Positions 10,327-20,187 of a stretch of 64,000 bases of DNA are shown piece after piece; position 1 is the first letter of the stretch, and every line of letters starts with the position of its first letter. This DNA comes from Vagococcus silagei (GTDB lineage Bacteria; Bacillota; Bacilli; Lactobacillales; Vagococcaceae), in NCBI RefSeq assembly GCF_004795745.1, contig NZ_SDGV01000001.1, positions 62,001-126,000 of the forward strand, read 5' to 3'. The notes beneath the pieces were generated by a model. That model made no database searches and was not told the DNA's origin. It saw nothing but the letters and a program-made list of their open reading frames with translations. A program made the translations under genes and the position numbers.

Positions 10327-11364
10327 TTATGACAGTGGCCCTGTCACTTTAAAACAGGTTCCGCGATATTCTTCGCTTTCAACCGAAATTGTTAAATCAC
10401 GATGGCATTCAATAATTTTAGCCACAATAGATAAGCCTAAACCGCTACCACCAGTAGAAGATGTTCGTGATTCATCTGCTTTATAAAAACGTTCAAAAAT
10501 CCGGTTAACCTGTTCAGGCGTCATACCTTTACCAGTATCACAAACTTCAACCGACCATAATCCTTCATCCGTTGTCATTACAAGGCTTAATGTCGAACCT
10601 GCTTCACTAAAACGAATAGCATTTGCAATCAAATTTTGCCAAACTTGATACATTAAATGTTCATCACCCTCATATTTACAAGGAGTTATTACAGTTTCTA
10701 ATATTATGTCATTCTCTTTAAGTTGCACATCAAAAACACTTAGAACATGCTCAATTTGAGTGTCTACCGCAAATATTTTACGGTCTAGAACACGTTCTTC
10801 CTCTAAGGTAGCTAAACGGAGTAAACTGTCACTCATCTGTGAAAGCCGCAGCGACTCCTGTTGAATGTTGTCTAAATAATAATGACGCTTATCACTATCT
10901 TCATCCTCTTTTTTTGCTAATTGAGTAAAACCAATGATTGATGTTAACGGAGAACGAATTTCATGTGACACATCGGATATGAAGCGTTGCTTCAATGTTT
11001 CCATTTCTTTTAAACGTTGCGATGTTTGATTGAGTTGTTTCAAAAAATCATCCCAATCATCATCCACATAGCGGAAAAAACGTCCCATATCATCTGTTTT
11101 ACTATCAAAATTTCCCTGACTCATTTCTTTTAGCATCCGTTTCATTGTCACAAAAAGTGTCTTCTCGTTCACAAATAATCGCCCAATTAATGAGGTGGCA
11201 ACAAATCCCACAATTGTCACTAACGTTTGCGATAGCCACCAGTTCAATTCGAGATTAAAACTATTTAACAAAAAGTGAACCAGCCAATATGAGAAAAGAA
11301 AGCAACTAATCGCTAAAATAAATGTCGCAATATGAATCCCTATCCTAATTACTTTCCGCTTCAT
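10327..11364 (-). CDS. Sensor histidine kinase
   Basis: 345 residues. Two transmembrane helices (about 8-35 and 45-65) enclose only a short extracellular loop, the intramembrane-sensing type often paired with ABC exporters. A HAMP-like linker, HisKA with phospho-acceptor His134 (DVSHEIRSPLTSI), and a HATPase domain with N box NLIANAIRFS, G1 DTGKGM and G2 GGSGLGLSI follow. The start overlaps the response-regulator stop in an ATGA arrangement, so the two are translationally coupled. It probably reports envelope or drug stress to the adjacent regulator; the signal is unknown. Confidence 0.95.
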   Translation of the reverse strand: MKRKVIRIGIHIATFILAISCFLFSYWLVHFLLNSFNLELNWWLSQTLVTIVGFVATSLIGRLFVNEKTLFVTMKRMLKEMSQGNFDSKTDDMGRFFRYVDDDWDDFLKQLNQTSQRLKEMETLKQRFISDVSHEIRSPLTSIIGFTQLAKKEDEDSDKRHYYLDNIQQESLRLSQMSDSLLRLATLEEERVLDRKIFAVDTQIEHVLSVFDVQLKENDIILETVITPCKYEGDEHLMYQVWQNLIANAIRFSEAGSTLSLVMTTDEGLWSVEVCDTGKGMTPEQVNRIFERFYKADESRTSSTGGSGLGLSIVAKIIECHRDLTISVESEEYRGTCFKVTGPLS

Positions 11365-12035
11365 AAAATTTCACCTAAACGATAACCCACTCCTCGAATC
11401 GTTTTAATTTCGATTTGAGACATTTCTTTCGGTAGTCGTTCACGAAGACGTTTTATATGTACATCAACTGTTCGTTCATCACCTTCATAGTCATAGCCCC
11501 AGATTTTGGTAATCAATTCTTCTCGCGTTAAGACCTTACCTTGATGGTTGGCAAGGTAATTAAGTAGTTGAAATTCTTTTGGTGGTAAGTCTAAAATTTT
11601 CGTGTCACATTTAACTATTTGCTCTTCACTCAAAAGAGTCACTCGGCCTACAGTTATCGTTAATTGTTGATTTAAGCGATATCGTTTAAGTAACGTCTGA
11701 ATTCGAATGACAAGTTCTTCAATCAGAAAAGGTTTCACAATATAATCATCTGCTCCTAATTTAAAACCTTTCAGTTTATCTTGTAATTCTCCTTTAGCAG
11801 TTAAAAATAAAACTGGAATATCTAAAAAAGTTTTTATTCTTTCGGTTAACTCAAAACCATCCATCTCAGGCATCATCACATCAACAACAGCAATGTCTAC
11901 CACCGTTTTTTCAAGTAACGCTAAAGCTTCCACTCCATTAGTGCTTTGATAAACTTCAAAATGCTCTTGCTCTAAAGCAATCGTCATAAATTCTAATATT
12001 TTCAAATCATCGTCAACCAACAATACCCGATTCAT
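11361..12035 (-). CDS. OmpR/PhoB-type response regulator
   Basis: 224 residues. The receiver domain has the acidic pair near residues 8-10 (VDDD), phospho-acceptor Asp52 (VVDVMMPEMDG) and Lys in VKPF. The C-terminal winged helix has LPPKEFQLLNYL and DVHIKRLRERL, ending RGVGYRLG. The gene is sandwiched between the ABC exporter (13 bases upstream) and the kinase (4-base overlap). Likely regulates the exporter operon itself. Confidence 0.95.
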   Translation of the reverse strand: MNRVLLVDDDLKILEFMTIALEQEHFEVYQSTNGVEALALLEKTVVDIAVVDVMMPEMDGFELTERIKTFLDIPVLFLTAKGELQDKLKGFKLGADDYIVKPFLIEELVIRIQTLLKRYRLNQQLTITVGRVTLLSEEQIVKCDTKILDLPPKEFQLLNYLANHQGKVLTREELITKIWGYDYEGDERTVDVHIKRLRERLPKEMSQIEIKTIRGVGYRLGEIL

Positions 12036-12048
12036 ATAGCCACCTCTT

Positions 12049-13803
12049 CTAGTTAGTTAATTGCTGAGCTGAAAATTCACGATACAACTCATGAGTTTTC
12101 AATAATTCTTGATGTGTTCCTACACCAGTAATTTTACCATGTTCTAAGAAAATTATTTTATCGGCTTCCACAACTGTAGATAATCTGTGGGCAATAATTA
12201 AAGTCGTTCGATTGACCATCAAGTTTTGTAAACCTTCTTGAACAACTTTTTCAGAATGACTATCTAAGCTTGCTGTTGCCTCGTCAAGTAATAATACATC
12301 CGGATTGCGTAGAAATGCTCTGGCAATTGCGATTCTTTGACGTTCCCCACCAGATAGTAGTGAACCACGCTCTCCTACTAGTGATTCGTAACGCTCTGGT
12401 AAACGATCAATAATTTCCTTACCACAAGCAAGAGACATCACACGATCTAATTCAGCTTCTGAAATATCATGAGCTAAGCCAAAAGTTAGATTATCGCGAA
12501 TTGTGCCAGAAAGCATCATACTTTCTTGTTGTACATAGCCAATTTTGCGACGCCATTCTTGTAATGATAGATCCGCAATATCTTGAGTCCCATATCGAAT
12601 CACTCCTGCTTGCGGTTGATGAAATGACTCAATCAATGAGAACAGGGTACTCTTACCACTACCACTCGGTCCAACAAAAGCTACCGTCTGGCCAGGGTCA
12701 GCTGTAAAATTAATATCCACCAACAAAGGTTGATCATCCGAATAGCTAAAATTAATGCTTTCAAAAGTTAGCATCCCTTTCGTATTTAAAACTGCCTCTC
12801 CTGATTTCAAATCTTCAATCGGTTCATCTAAAAGTGTCATAATTCTTTCAGTTGCTCCTTTTACTTTTTGAAGTGACGTAAAGAAAGTACCAAAAGCAAC
12901 AATCGGTGTAATCACTTGAAACAAATAAAGTATGAACGCAATGAGTGTTCCGGCAGACAATGTACCTTGTGACACGCGGTATCCACCATACGCCACAATC
13001 CCCATTATAATCCCCATCACAACAACAGAAATAATTGGATTTAAAGTCGCAATAACCTTTGCTTCCTTTTTACCATATTCAAAAAGATTATTGATTCCAT
13101 CATTCATCTCTGCTTCCACTTTTTCTTCACCATTTGATGCTTTTACAAGTGGCGAAGCTGTTAACACTTGACCAAAATCCGCTGAGAACTTAGCAGTTTG
13201 TTCTTGTGTCTCTTTTGAAATTCCAAAAATTTTCTTACCTAGCGGAACGATAACCACTGCTGCAATAGGTATTGCTAAGAAAATAATCAAAGTCATTTTC
13301 CAATCCATATAAAATAAAATAAAAACTGCACAAATTAAAGTCACAATTCCAGAGATAAAAGTTGGAATATTATCACTCACAAAATCTTTAATCAAATTTG
13401 TATCATTAATTGTTCGACTGACTAGTTCTCCTGGACGCTCGATTTGAAAATAAGGAATCGGAAAATAAATACTTTGATGTGCTAGTTTTTCACGGATTTT
13501 TTTAACCATAAAATGCCCTGTATAGGCTAAAAAATAAATGGTTAAACATGTCAGTAATGCTTGACCCACGAAAAGAGCTACAACCCAAATACCTTGTTGT
13601 AGCGATATACCAGCAAACGATTTATCGACCATCTTTTGAATTAACATTGGAACCGCTAAACCAACTAGTGATGAAAGGATGCTCGCAACAATTGAGATAG
13701 CAAGCCAACTCTTCTTCGGTTGGGTTAAACGAAACAGGTCTTTTAATCCAGGCTGAGTTTTATCAATTTTTGTTAAATTTGGGTTTTCTTTCATTTGAAT
13801 CAT
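12049..13803 (-). CDS. Multidrug-type ABC exporter, fused permease/ATPase half-transporter
   Basis: 584 residues. An N-terminal six-helix ABC transmembrane domain (about 30-310) is followed by a nucleotide-binding domain with Walker A GPSGSGKST, Q loop VQQESM, signature LSGGERQRI, Walker B LLLDEAT and H-loop AHRLS. The length matches BmrA/LmrA-type homodimeric exporters, which export lipophilic drugs. The start ATG follows AAGGTGAT. The two-component system directly downstream on the same transcript suggests inducible expression by a membrane-active compound; the substrate is inferred only by family. Confidence 0.93.
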   Translation of the reverse strand: MIQMKENPNLTKIDKTQPGLKDLFRLTQPKKSWLAISIVASILSSLVGLAVPMLIQKMVDKSFAGISLQQGIWVVALFVGQALLTCLTIYFLAYTGHFMVKKIREKLAHQSIYFPIPYFQIERPGELVSRTINDTNLIKDFVSDNIPTFISGIVTLICAVFILFYMDWKMTLIIFLAIPIAAVVIVPLGKKIFGISKETQEQTAKFSADFGQVLTASPLVKASNGEEKVEAEMNDGINNLFEYGKKEAKVIATLNPIISVVVMGIIMGIVAYGGYRVSQGTLSAGTLIAFILYLFQVITPIVAFGTFFTSLQKVKGATERIMTLLDEPIEDLKSGEAVLNTKGMLTFESINFSYSDDQPLLVDINFTADPGQTVAFVGPSGSGKSTLFSLIESFHQPQAGVIRYGTQDIADLSLQEWRRKIGYVQQESMMLSGTIRDNLTFGLAHDISEAELDRVMSLACGKEIIDRLPERYESLVGERGSLLSGGERQRIAIARAFLRNPDVLLLDEATASLDSHSEKVVQEGLQNLMVNRTTLIIAHRLSTVVEADKIIFLEHGKITGVGTHQELLKTHELYREFSAQQLTN

Positions 13804-13864
13804 AATATCACCTTATCTTTCTTTGATATTACCACTATAAGCAAGTTATATGAACACAAGATGA

Positions 13865-13911
13865 ACAAAAAAAACTTCTCAAAACAAGGTCTCCCTTATT
13901 TTGAGAAGTTT
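13865..13911 (-). terminator. Terminator after rny
   Basis: Stem AAACTTCTCAAAA (13872-13884) with TTTTGAGAAGTTT (13899-13911), followed on the minus strand by an eight-base T run. It begins five bases after the rny stop codon. Confidence 0.88.
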
Positions 13912-13915
13912 CTGA

Positions 13916-15499
13916 TTATTTCGCGTAATCGACTGCTCGAACTTCTCTGACTACCGTCACTTTAATGTGACCAGGATATTCAAGTTCGTCTTCGATACGT
14001 TTTCTAACATCTCTTACTAATAATGTTGCTTCATCATCTGAAACTTCTTCCGGTTTAACAAGAACTCGAATCTCGCGACCTGCTTGAATCGCGTAACTTG
14101 TATCCACACCAGGAAAATCATTAGCAATTGTTTCTAATCGTTCTAATCGTTTAATATAATTTTCGAGTGACTCACTTCGAGCGCCCGGGCGAGCGGCTGA
14201 TAACGCGTCAGCTGCTGCAACTAATACTGAAATCACTGAAGTTGCTTCGACGTCACCATGATGACTAGCAACTGCATTAATTACGACTTCGTTTTCTTTG
14301 TATTTCGTTACAAGCTCAGTCCCAATCTCAACGTGTGAACCATCTACTTCATGATCTAAAGCTTTACCTATATCATGAAGCAAGCCTGCTCTTCTTGCCA
14401 ATGTTGGATCTTCACCAAGTTCTTCTGCTAGAACACCAGATAACTTAGCCACTTCAATCGAGTGGTTTAACACATTTTGGCCATAACTTGTACGGAATCG
14501 CATACGACCTAAAATCTTAATTAAATCAGGATGCAATGAGTGGATGCCAACTTCAAAGGCAGCATTTTCACCATACTCACGAATTCTTTCATCCATTTCT
14601 TTTTTAGATTTTTCAACCATTTCTTCAATACGAGCCGGATGAATCCGACCATCCTGAATCAATTTTTCAAGTGTCATACGAGCAATTTCTCGACGTATTG
14701 GATCAAAGCCTGATAATACAACCGCTTCTGGCGTATCATCAATAATTAAATCAATCCCTGTTAACGTTTCAAGAGTACGAATGTTTCGGCCCTCACGACC
14801 AATAATTCGTCCTTTCATATCATCGTTAGGTAAACTAACGACTGTGACAGTTAATTCTGAAACTTGATCGGCTGCGCAACGCTGTATCGCTAATGATAAC
14901 ATGTTTTTCGCTTTACGATCAATTTCTTCCTTAGCTCGTTGATTGCTTTCTTTTACCAATACCGCTCGTTCGTGAACCAATTCTTTCTCCGTTTCAGCCA
15001 TAATAATGACTTCCGCTTCGTTTTGCGTTAATTGAGCAATGTTTTCTAATTTAACTTGTTGCTCTCCAATCAATTCTTCTACTTCTTTTTCTCGCTCATC
15101 AATCAATTGCTTCTTAGAATCAATTTTTTCTTCTTTCTCTTCCAGAGAGCGTTCTTTTTTGTCTAAAGAGTCATCTTTACGGTCAAGATTACTTTCTCTT
15201 TGCAACAAACGGTTTTCTTGGTTTTTAAGTTCTACCCTTTCTTCCTTCAGCTCACTTTCAATGTCTAATCGATATTTTTGATTCTCTTCTTTAGCTTCTA
15301 ACAAATACTCTTTTTTGAGAGTTTCAGCCTCTTTTTTAGCTTGTTCTAGTATCCCACTTGCCGATGCGTTCGCAACATCCAATGATTTCTCATGTCGGGA
15401 TTTCGCCATAAAAAAGCCCACTGCTAGACCTACAATTAATACGATGATAGTCATGGTAACGAGTATCAATACTGATATACCCAAATAAAACACCTCCAT
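13916..15499 (-). CDS. rny: Ribonuclease Y
   Basis: 527 residues, the usual RNase Y length. An N-terminal transmembrane helix (about 5-27) is followed by a long charged coiled coil (about 40-200), a KH domain with [15 protein letters not shown], and an HD domain with [12 protein letters not shown] and ASHHGD. RNase Y is a membrane-bound endoribonuclease that starts mRNA decay in Firmicutes. It lies downstream of recA, with its own promoter (-35 at 15619-15624) and a terminator on each side, so it is probably monocistronic. ATG start with AAAGGAT upstream. Confidence 0.97.
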   Translation of the reverse strand: MEVFYLGISVLILVTMTIIVLIVGLAVGFFMAKSRHEKSLDVANASASGILEQAKKEAETLKKEYLLEAKEENQKYRLDIESELKEERVELKNQENRLLQRESNLDRKDDSLDKKERSLEEKEEKIDSKKQLIDEREKEVEELIGEQQVKLENIAQLTQNEAEVIIMAETEKELVHERAVLVKESNQRAKEEIDRKAKNMLSLAIQRCAADQVSELTVTVVSLPNDDMKGRIIGREGRNIRTLETLTGIDLIIDDTPEAVVLSGFDPIRREIARMTLEKLIQDGRIHPARIEEMVEKSKKEMDERIREYGENAAFEVGIHSLHPDLIKILGRMRFRTSYGQNVLNHSIEVAKLSGVLAEELGEDPTLARRAGLLHDIGKALDHEVDGSHVEIGTELVTKYKENEVVINAVASHHGDVEATSVISVLVAAADALSAARPGARSESLENYIKRLERLETIANDFPGVDTSYAIQAGREIRVLVKPEEVSDDEATLLVRDVRKRIEDELEYPGHIKVTVVREVRAVDYAK

Positions 15500-15595
15500 A
15501 CTATCCTTTACCTCTATTTGTCGAAAAATAGAGATAAGTATAAAACAAAATCACACTAAAAATCGTATGAGTTAAAATTAAACTATACACTTAAT

Positions 15596-15624
15596 ATTCT
15601 AATAGTTGTCTAAAGGTGTGTCAA
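15596..15624 (-). promoter_or_regulatory. rny promoter
   Basis: On the minus strand TTGACA (15619-15624) and TAGAAT (15596-15601) are separated by exactly 17 bases, a near-consensus vegetative promoter about 95 bases before the rny start. Confidence 0.75.
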
Positions 15625-15687
15625 CTCAATAATCACCTTTTGATTGCATAAAAATACACAATTGTTATTCACTTATCAAATATTTAC

Positions 15688-15720
15688 AAAAAACGAGCAG
15701 TTATTACTAAATAACTGCTC
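15688..15720 (-). terminator. Terminator after recA
   Basis: Stem GAGCAGTTATT (15695-15705 on plus) with AATAACTGCTC (15710-15720), followed on the minus strand by GTTTTTTG. It lies 16 bases after the recA stop. Confidence 0.88.
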
Positions 15721-15736
15721 ATCATGAGTGATAATT

Positions 15737-16837
15737 TTATTCTTCTAATTCTAACGGAAGTTCTGTCTCTGATCCCTTTTTATCTGCTTTTTTTGTTTTT
15801 TTATCTGCTGCAACTTCTTTCGCTTCTTCGACAACTTCTTCTTCAACGCCATCAATTTCATAAGCCACACGAACTTTATTATAGATATCAGCCATCATTT
15901 CTGGATGTTCAAGCAGATATTTCTTAACGTTTTCACGTCCTTGACCGATTCGTTCTTCATTATAAGAGTACCAAGCACCACTCTTATTCACGATATCTTT
16001 CTCGGCTGCCATATCTAAGAGTTCACCCTCTTGAGATATACCTTGGCCGTACATGATATCCACTTCTGCTACTTTAAATGGTGGGGCAACTTTATTTTTA
16101 ACTACTTTAATTTTAGTACGGTTACCGATGATATCAGTGCCAATTTTTAATTGCTCAGCACGACGTACTTCTAAACGAATTGTCGCGTAGAATTTCAAGG
16201 CACGTCCACCAGGTGTTGTTTCAGGATTACCAAACATAACACCGACTTTTTCACGAATTTGGTTAATGAAAAGAGCAATCGTTTTAGTTTTATTAATCAT
16301 TCCCGATAATTTACGTAATGCTTGTGACATCAAACGTGCTTGTAGACCGACGTGGGAATCACCCATTTCACCATCGATTTCGGCACGAGGGACTAAGGCC
16401 GCTACCGAGTCAATGACAACAATATCAATCGCACCACTGGAAACAAGAGCTTCAGCGATACTTAATCCTTGTTCTCCTGTATCTGGTTGAGATAATAATA
16501 GTTCATCAATATTTACACCTAATGCAGCTGCATATTTTGGATCTAAAGCATGTTCAGCATCGATAAAAGCAGCAATTCCGCCTTCTTTTTGAACTGCCGC
16601 AATCGCGTGTAAAGCTACTGTTGTTTTACCTGAACTTTCAGGTCCATATACTTCAATAATTCTTCCGCGTGGATAACCACCAACACCTAAAGCTGAATCC
16701 AGTGCAAGTGAACCTGATGAAATCGTTGAAATTTGTGTATCAACTTTCTCACCTAGTTTCATAATTGAACCTTTACCAAAATCTTTTTCTATTTTCTTTA
16801 ATGCAGCATCTAACGCTACTTTACGACTATCAGACAT
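15737..16837 (-). CDS. recA: Recombinase RecA
   Basis: 366 residues. ATP-binding core with Walker [10 protein letters not shown] (about 66-74), Walker [14 protein letters not shown]-binding loops around [19 protein letters not shown], and an acidic lysine/glutamate-rich tail ([21 protein letters not shown], in part). RecA forms filaments on single-stranded DNA for homologous recombination and triggers LexA self-cleavage. Start ATG with GGGAGG upstream. It lies downstream of cinA, as in many Firmicutes, but with its own promoter and a LexA box. Confidence 0.98.
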   Translation of the reverse strand: MSDSRKVALDAALKKIEKDFGKGSIMKLGEKVDTQISTISSGSLALDSALGVGGYPRGRIIEVYGPESSGKTTVALHAIAAVQKEGGIAAFIDAEHALDPKYAAALGVNIDELLLSQPDTGEQGLSIAEALVSSGAIDIVVIDSVAALVPRAEIDGEMGDSHVGLQARLMSQALRKLSGMINKTKTIALFINQIREKVGVMFGNPETTPGGRALKFYATIRLEVRRAEQLKIGTDIIGNRTKIKVVKNKVAPPFKVAEVDIMYGQGISQEGELLDMAAEKDIVNKSGAWYSYNEERIGQGRENVKKYLLEHPEMMADIYNKVRVAYEIDGVEEEVVEEAKEVAADKKTKKADKKGSETELPLELEE

Positions 16838-16872
16838 CTTTGTAGCCTCCCTTATTTTCTCTCTCGTTAACT

Positions 16873-16901
16873 ATAATACTTGCTTTAATTTAAAATTGCA
16901 A
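16873..16901 (-). promoter_or_regulatory. recA promoter
   Basis: Minus-strand TTGCAA (16896-16901) and TATTAT (16873-16878) with 17-base spacing, about 36 bases before the recA start codon. Confidence 0.75.
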
Positions 16902-16909
16902 GAAAAACA

Positions 16910-16923
16910 CGAACAAATATTCG
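16910..16923 (-). promoter_or_regulatory. LexA (DinR) operator of recA
   Basis: The 14-base palindrome CGAATATTTGTTCG (minus strand) differs at one position from the Firmicute SOS box CGAACNNNNGTTCG. It sits immediately upstream of the recA -35 box, where LexA would block transcription until DNA damage. Confidence 0.8.
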
Positions 16924-17021
16924 CTTATTTTGTAATTTTTGTAAACACTTCTAAAAAGATTGATTGATTAGGTTTTCTGAATTAATATTTATTTCATTTC
17001 TTTAATTTATCACAAAGTACT

Positions 17022-17178
17022 TTGGTTACTCAAACTATAACGCTCATAAGTTCACTCTTTGTAGTATGGAACTTTTTGAGCTGATCTTCGGTAACTTCAC
17101 ACTATCATTTTAAGTCACAAACCGACTTAATATGATAGTGTTCCAGTTACTCAGAGCAAAGCGCTCAAATATTCACTC
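17022..17178 (-). repeat. Long-hairpin intergenic repeat, copy C (plus partial second arm)
   Basis: Read on the minus strand, the arm starts with GAGTGAA inside the last codons of cinA and supplies its TGA stop, then gives TGAGCGCTTTG and GAGTAACT. A 17-base-pair inner stem follows (CACTATCATATTAAGTC/GACTTAAAATGATAGTG, plus-strand positions 17124-17140 and 17100-17116, two mismatches), then AGTTAC and ATCAGCTCA as the return arm. After that the left arm restarts (GAGTGAACTTATGAGCG near 17058-17042) and degenerates. The same layout appears in the repeats at 24.4 and 34.0 kb. It also covers most of the cinA-recA gap and may act as a terminator or attenuator for cinA read-through. Confidence 0.6.
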
Positions 17179-18397
17179 TTAGTAGCTCTAGGGCGTATTT
17201 AACGGCACCGTCTTTGATGTAGGTACGGTCGCGGCTGATAATCATCTCTTGGGTTTTTAGTCCGTTTGGTGTGAGTAAAGCTAGGATGATCGTACCTGGA
17301 ACTTGGGTTTCGATTGATTCTGGACCAGCCACACACGTTATTGCTACGGTATAATCAGCTCCAAAAAGCCTTTGACCTGCTTGAGCCATTTTAATTGTTG
17401 TTTCTAAAGATATCTCTCCATCAAATTGAATCTGCTCAGATGATAAGCCTAAACCGCATTCTTTACTCAATTTATTGGGTACTGTCATCCCACCAGCACT
17501 TACTGCTTCAAAATTAGGGATCCGACTTAAACGTCTCTGACATTCACCCCCAGATGCACCCTCAATGACTGCCACTGTCTGACGTTCAGCCAATAGTTTT
17601 TGAACGACTACTTCTTCAAGCGTTGCATCCTTCCCGTAAGCATAGAAATATTCACCAACCAGCGTTTGAATTTTTTCTTCCAATTCATCTAAAAGTAACG
17701 CACATTCATTTTTACTCGCACCACTGGCTGTAAGTCGAAGCATGACCTCATTGGATTTCGCATACGGGGCGACCGTCGGATTCGTTTGCTCATGAAGAAT
17801 ATCTGCTAACACAGTGTCTAATTTTGATTCTCCAATTCCAATATAATGAAGATAACGCGACACAAGTTGATGTTCTTGCGGAAATAGTTTACTAAATAGT
17901 GGCGCAACTTCTTCTTTTAACATCCCTTTAAGTTCTGTTGGTGGACCTGGTAAAAGAAGATAATACTGTCGGCCATCTTGATACAAACATCCGCATGCCA
18001 AACCAACAGGATTGTAAATTGGCTGTCCATGTTCAATGATATGCGCTTGTTGGCGATTATTTTCTGTCATTTTACGCTTTGATACTTCAAAGAAACTCTC
18101 TACTTTTGCGAGTGCCTTTTGATCATAAATTAATTGTTCACCTAAAAAATCTGCTACTGTTTGTTTTGTTAAGTCATCCTCTGTCGGCCCAAGTCCACCA
18201 CAAAGAATAATCAAATCACTCCTTTTCTGTGCTTGTTCTAAACTTCCAATGATCCGGTCATGATTGTCACCGACTGCCGTATGATAATAAACATCAATAC
18301 CCAAATCAGCTAATTCCTCGGATAAAGTGGTTGCATTGGTATTTACAATTTGCCCTAATAATATTTCTGTTCCAACTGCTATAATTTCTGCTTTCAT
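17165..18397 (-). CDS. cinA: CinA family protein with degenerate C-terminal amidohydrolase domain
   Basis: 410 residues from the ATG at 18395-18397 (AAGGA nine bases upstream; an in-frame TTG two codons earlier is less likely). The N-terminal MoaB-like/COG1058 domain (about 1-170) has VGTEILLGQIVNTN and GGLGPTEDDLTKQT. The C-terminal domain (about 255-405) corresponds to the nicotinamide-nucleotide amidohydrolase PncC. However, the usual ESxTGG active-site motif is EGASGG, and the usual GGxxxYSNxxK is GGMTVPNKLSK, so the serine and tyrosine are lost. In many Firmicutes cinA is competence- or damage-induced with recA. Here the N-terminal half may be active and the C-terminal half catalytically dead. 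Its last codons lie inside repeat copy C. Confidence 0.92.
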   Translation of the reverse strand: MKAEIIAVGTEILLGQIVNTNATTLSEELADLGIDVYYHTAVGDNHDRIIGSLEQAQKRSDLIILCGGLGPTEDDLTKQTVADFLGEQLIYDQKALAKVESFFEVSKRKMTENNRQQAHIIEHGQPIYNPVGLACGCLYQDGRQYYLLLPGPPTELKGMLKEEVAPLFSKLFPQEHQLVSRYLHYIGIGESKLDTVLADILHEQTNPTVAPYAKSNEVMLRLTASGASKNECALLLDELEEKIQTLVGEYFYAYGKDATLEEVVVQKLLAERQTVAVIEGASGGECQRRLSRIPNFEAVSAGGMTVPNKLSKECGLGLSSEQIQFDGEISLETTIKMAQAGQRLFGADYTVAITCVAGPESIETQVPGTIILALLTPNGLKTQEMIISRDRTYIKDGAVKYALELLRVNI

Positions 18398-18546
18398 ATC
18401 CAAACGTCCTTATTTATAATATACGAATTATTTACTTCTTTATTTTATCATAGTTTTAATTTTTCTAATAAATGGTAGCGCTTCATTAAAGAATTAAAAA
18501 AATTTCTTAGAATGCGATCTTTTTATCCCGCTAAATTTCTTTCTAT

Positions 18547-18554
18547 GCTAAAAT
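18547..18554 (+). promoter_or_regulatory. Extended -10 promoter element of sdaAB
   Basis: TGCTAAAAT gives a TGn-extended -10 box 37 bases before the sdaAB start. No good -35 is visible, as is common for extended -10 promoters. Confidence 0.5.
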
Positions 18555-18590
18555 GACGGTACAAAAAACATTTTAAGGAGGATCTATCCA

Positions 18591-19250
18591 ATGGCTCAGT
18601 ACAAAAGCGTTTTTGATATTATTGGTCCTGTTATGATTGGACCGAGTAGCTCTCACACAGCCGGAGCTGCCCGAATTGGAAAAGTTGTTCGTAGTATTTT
18701 CGGTGAACAACCAGAAGAAGTTGATCTCTATCTTTACGAGTCTTTCGCAAAAACTTATCGAGGACACGGCACTGACATTGCATTAGTTGGTGGGCTCTTA
18801 GGGATGGAACCCGATGATGACCGCATCGCAGATTCTCTCAAAATTGCGCACGAAGCAGGAATGCAAGTGGCTTTTATTCCCAAAAATGATTCTGCAGATC
18901 ATCCAAACTTAGTTAAATTGGTTTTAAAAGGAAATGGTCGGACTTTATCTTGTACCGGTATTTCAATTGGTGGGGGAGCCATTCAAATTTCCGAATTAAA
19001 TGGCTTTAAAATTAATTTGGACCTTTCAACCCCTACTTATTTAACTGTTCACCAAGACAAACCTGGCGTTATCGCAAATGTCACAAAACTACTCTATGAA
19101 AAAGAAATCAATATCAGTACCATGACTGTTACTAGAGAAGCAAAAGGCGAAAAAGCAATGATGATTATTGAAGTTGATGACCGCGTAGAAGGTTTAATTT
19201 CCGCGTTAGAATCAATCGAACATATTCATTCCATTAGCTTTTTTGGATAG
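18591..19250 (+). CDS. sdaAB: L-serine dehydratase, beta subunit
   Basis: 219 residues. The family signature GPSSSHTAGAARIGKVVR lies near the N-terminus, and a C-terminal ACT domain (about 147-219; KPGVIANVTKLLYEKEINIS, in part) may bind serine. With the alpha subunit encoded downstream it forms the [4Fe-4S] L-serine ammonia-lyase that converts serine to pyruvate and ammonia. ATG start with AAGGAGG upstream. The stop is 10 bases before the alpha-subunit ATG. Confidence 0.96.
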   Translation: MAQYKSVFDIIGPVMIGPSSSHTAGAARIGKVVRSIFGEQPEEVDLYLYESFAKTYRGHGTDIALVGGLLGMEPDDDRIADSLKIAHEAGMQVAFIPKNDSADHPNLVKLVLKGNGRTLSCTGISIGGGAIQISELNGFKINLDLSTPTYLTVHQDKPGVIANVTKLLYEKEINISTMTVTREAKGEKAMMIIEVDDRVEGLISALESIEHIHSISFFG

Positions 19251-19260
19251 GAGGAAAAAA

Positions 19261-20130
19261 ATGTTTCAAACAATTGAAGAACTAGTTGCCCAAGCTGAAA
19301 AAGTCGGCTCGATTAGTGAAGTAATGATTCAAACTGAAATCGAAACGACACAACATTCAAGAGAAGCTATTTTAGAACACATGCAAAAAAACCTTGCTGT
19401 GATGCTCCAATCCATTGAAAAAGGGGTTGAGGGAGTGACATCGGTCACTGGTCTAACCGGTGGTGACGCGACCAAGATGAAAAGTTATATAGATGAAGAA
19501 AAATTTTTAAGTGGTAAAACAATTCTGACTGCTGTTCAAAACGCAATTGCTGTTAATGAAGTCAACGCAGAAATGGGCTTAATTTGTGCCACACCAACTG
19601 CTGGTAGTGCTGGTGTCGTTGCAGGAGTCCTTTCATCATTAATTAAAGAAAAAGAACTAACACTAACGCAACAGTTGGATTTCCTTTTCACTGCAGGTGC
19701 TTTCGGTCTTGTGATTGCCAATCGTGCTTCAATTAGTGGGGCTGCTGGCGGGTGCCAAGCTGAAATTGGTTCAGCTAGTGCCATGGCAAGTGCCGCACTA
19801 GTTGAATTAATGGGAGGTACACCTGAACAATCAGCTCAAGCCGTAGCGATTACTCTCAAAAATATGTTGGGTTTAATTTGCGACCCTGTTGCCGGACTAG
19901 TTGAAGTGCCATGCGTGAAACGAAATGCATTAGGTGCTAGCCAGGCCTTCATCTCTGCTGATATGGCTTTAGCTGGAATTACGAGTGTCATTCCACCAGA
20001 TGAAGTGGTCGAAGCCATGCATCAAGTTGGACGACAAATGCCATCAATCTTTAAAGAAACAGCTGAAGGTGGCTTAGCCAAAACGAAAACAGGTCAAGAA
20101 ATCATGCACCGAATTTACGGTAATCCCTAA
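19261..20130 (+). CDS. sdaAA: L-serine dehydratase, alpha subunit (iron-sulfur)
   Basis: 289 residues from the ATG at 19261, which has AGGAGG seven bases upstream; a longer frame from 19243 overlaps sdaAB and lacks a site. The iron-sulfur ligand regions are visible: GLICATPTAGSAG, GGCQAEIGSA and LICDPVAGLVEVPC. It works with SdaAB in serine catabolism. The two genes end at a strong hairpin that also faces the convergent NhaC gene. Confidence 0.96.
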   Translation: MFQTIEELVAQAEKVGSISEVMIQTEIETTQHSREAILEHMQKNLAVMLQSIEKGVEGVTSVTGLTGGDATKMKSYIDEEKFLSGKTILTAVQNAIAVNEVNAEMGLICATPTAGSAGVVAGVLSSLIKEKELTLTQQLDFLFTAGAFGLVIANRASISGAAGGCQAEIGSASAMASAALVELMGGTPEQSAQAVAITLKNMLGLICDPVAGLVEVPCVKRNALGASQAFISADMALAGITSVIPPDEVVEAMHQVGRQMPSIFKETAEGGLAKTKTGQEIMHRIYGNP

Positions 20131-20143
20131 ATAAATAATAAAC

Positions 20144-20185
20144 GCCGCTCAAACTTTTTTCCTCGTTTGAACGGCATTTTCTATT
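20144..20185. terminator. Terminator between sdaAA and the NhaC-family gene
   Basis: Stem GCCGCTCAAAC (20144-20154) with GTTTGAACGGC (20165-20175) and ATTTTCTATT after it on the plus strand. On the minus strand it is followed by TTTATTATTTATTT, so it may serve both convergent genes. Confidence 0.75.
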
Positions 20186-20187
20186 GA

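Noticed and set aside
18471-18486. A cre-like sequence (TGGTAGCGCTTCAT) upstream of sdaAB
   Set aside because: It has the AGCGCT core but misses two fixed positions of the CcpA consensus, unlike the clean site at 35081.
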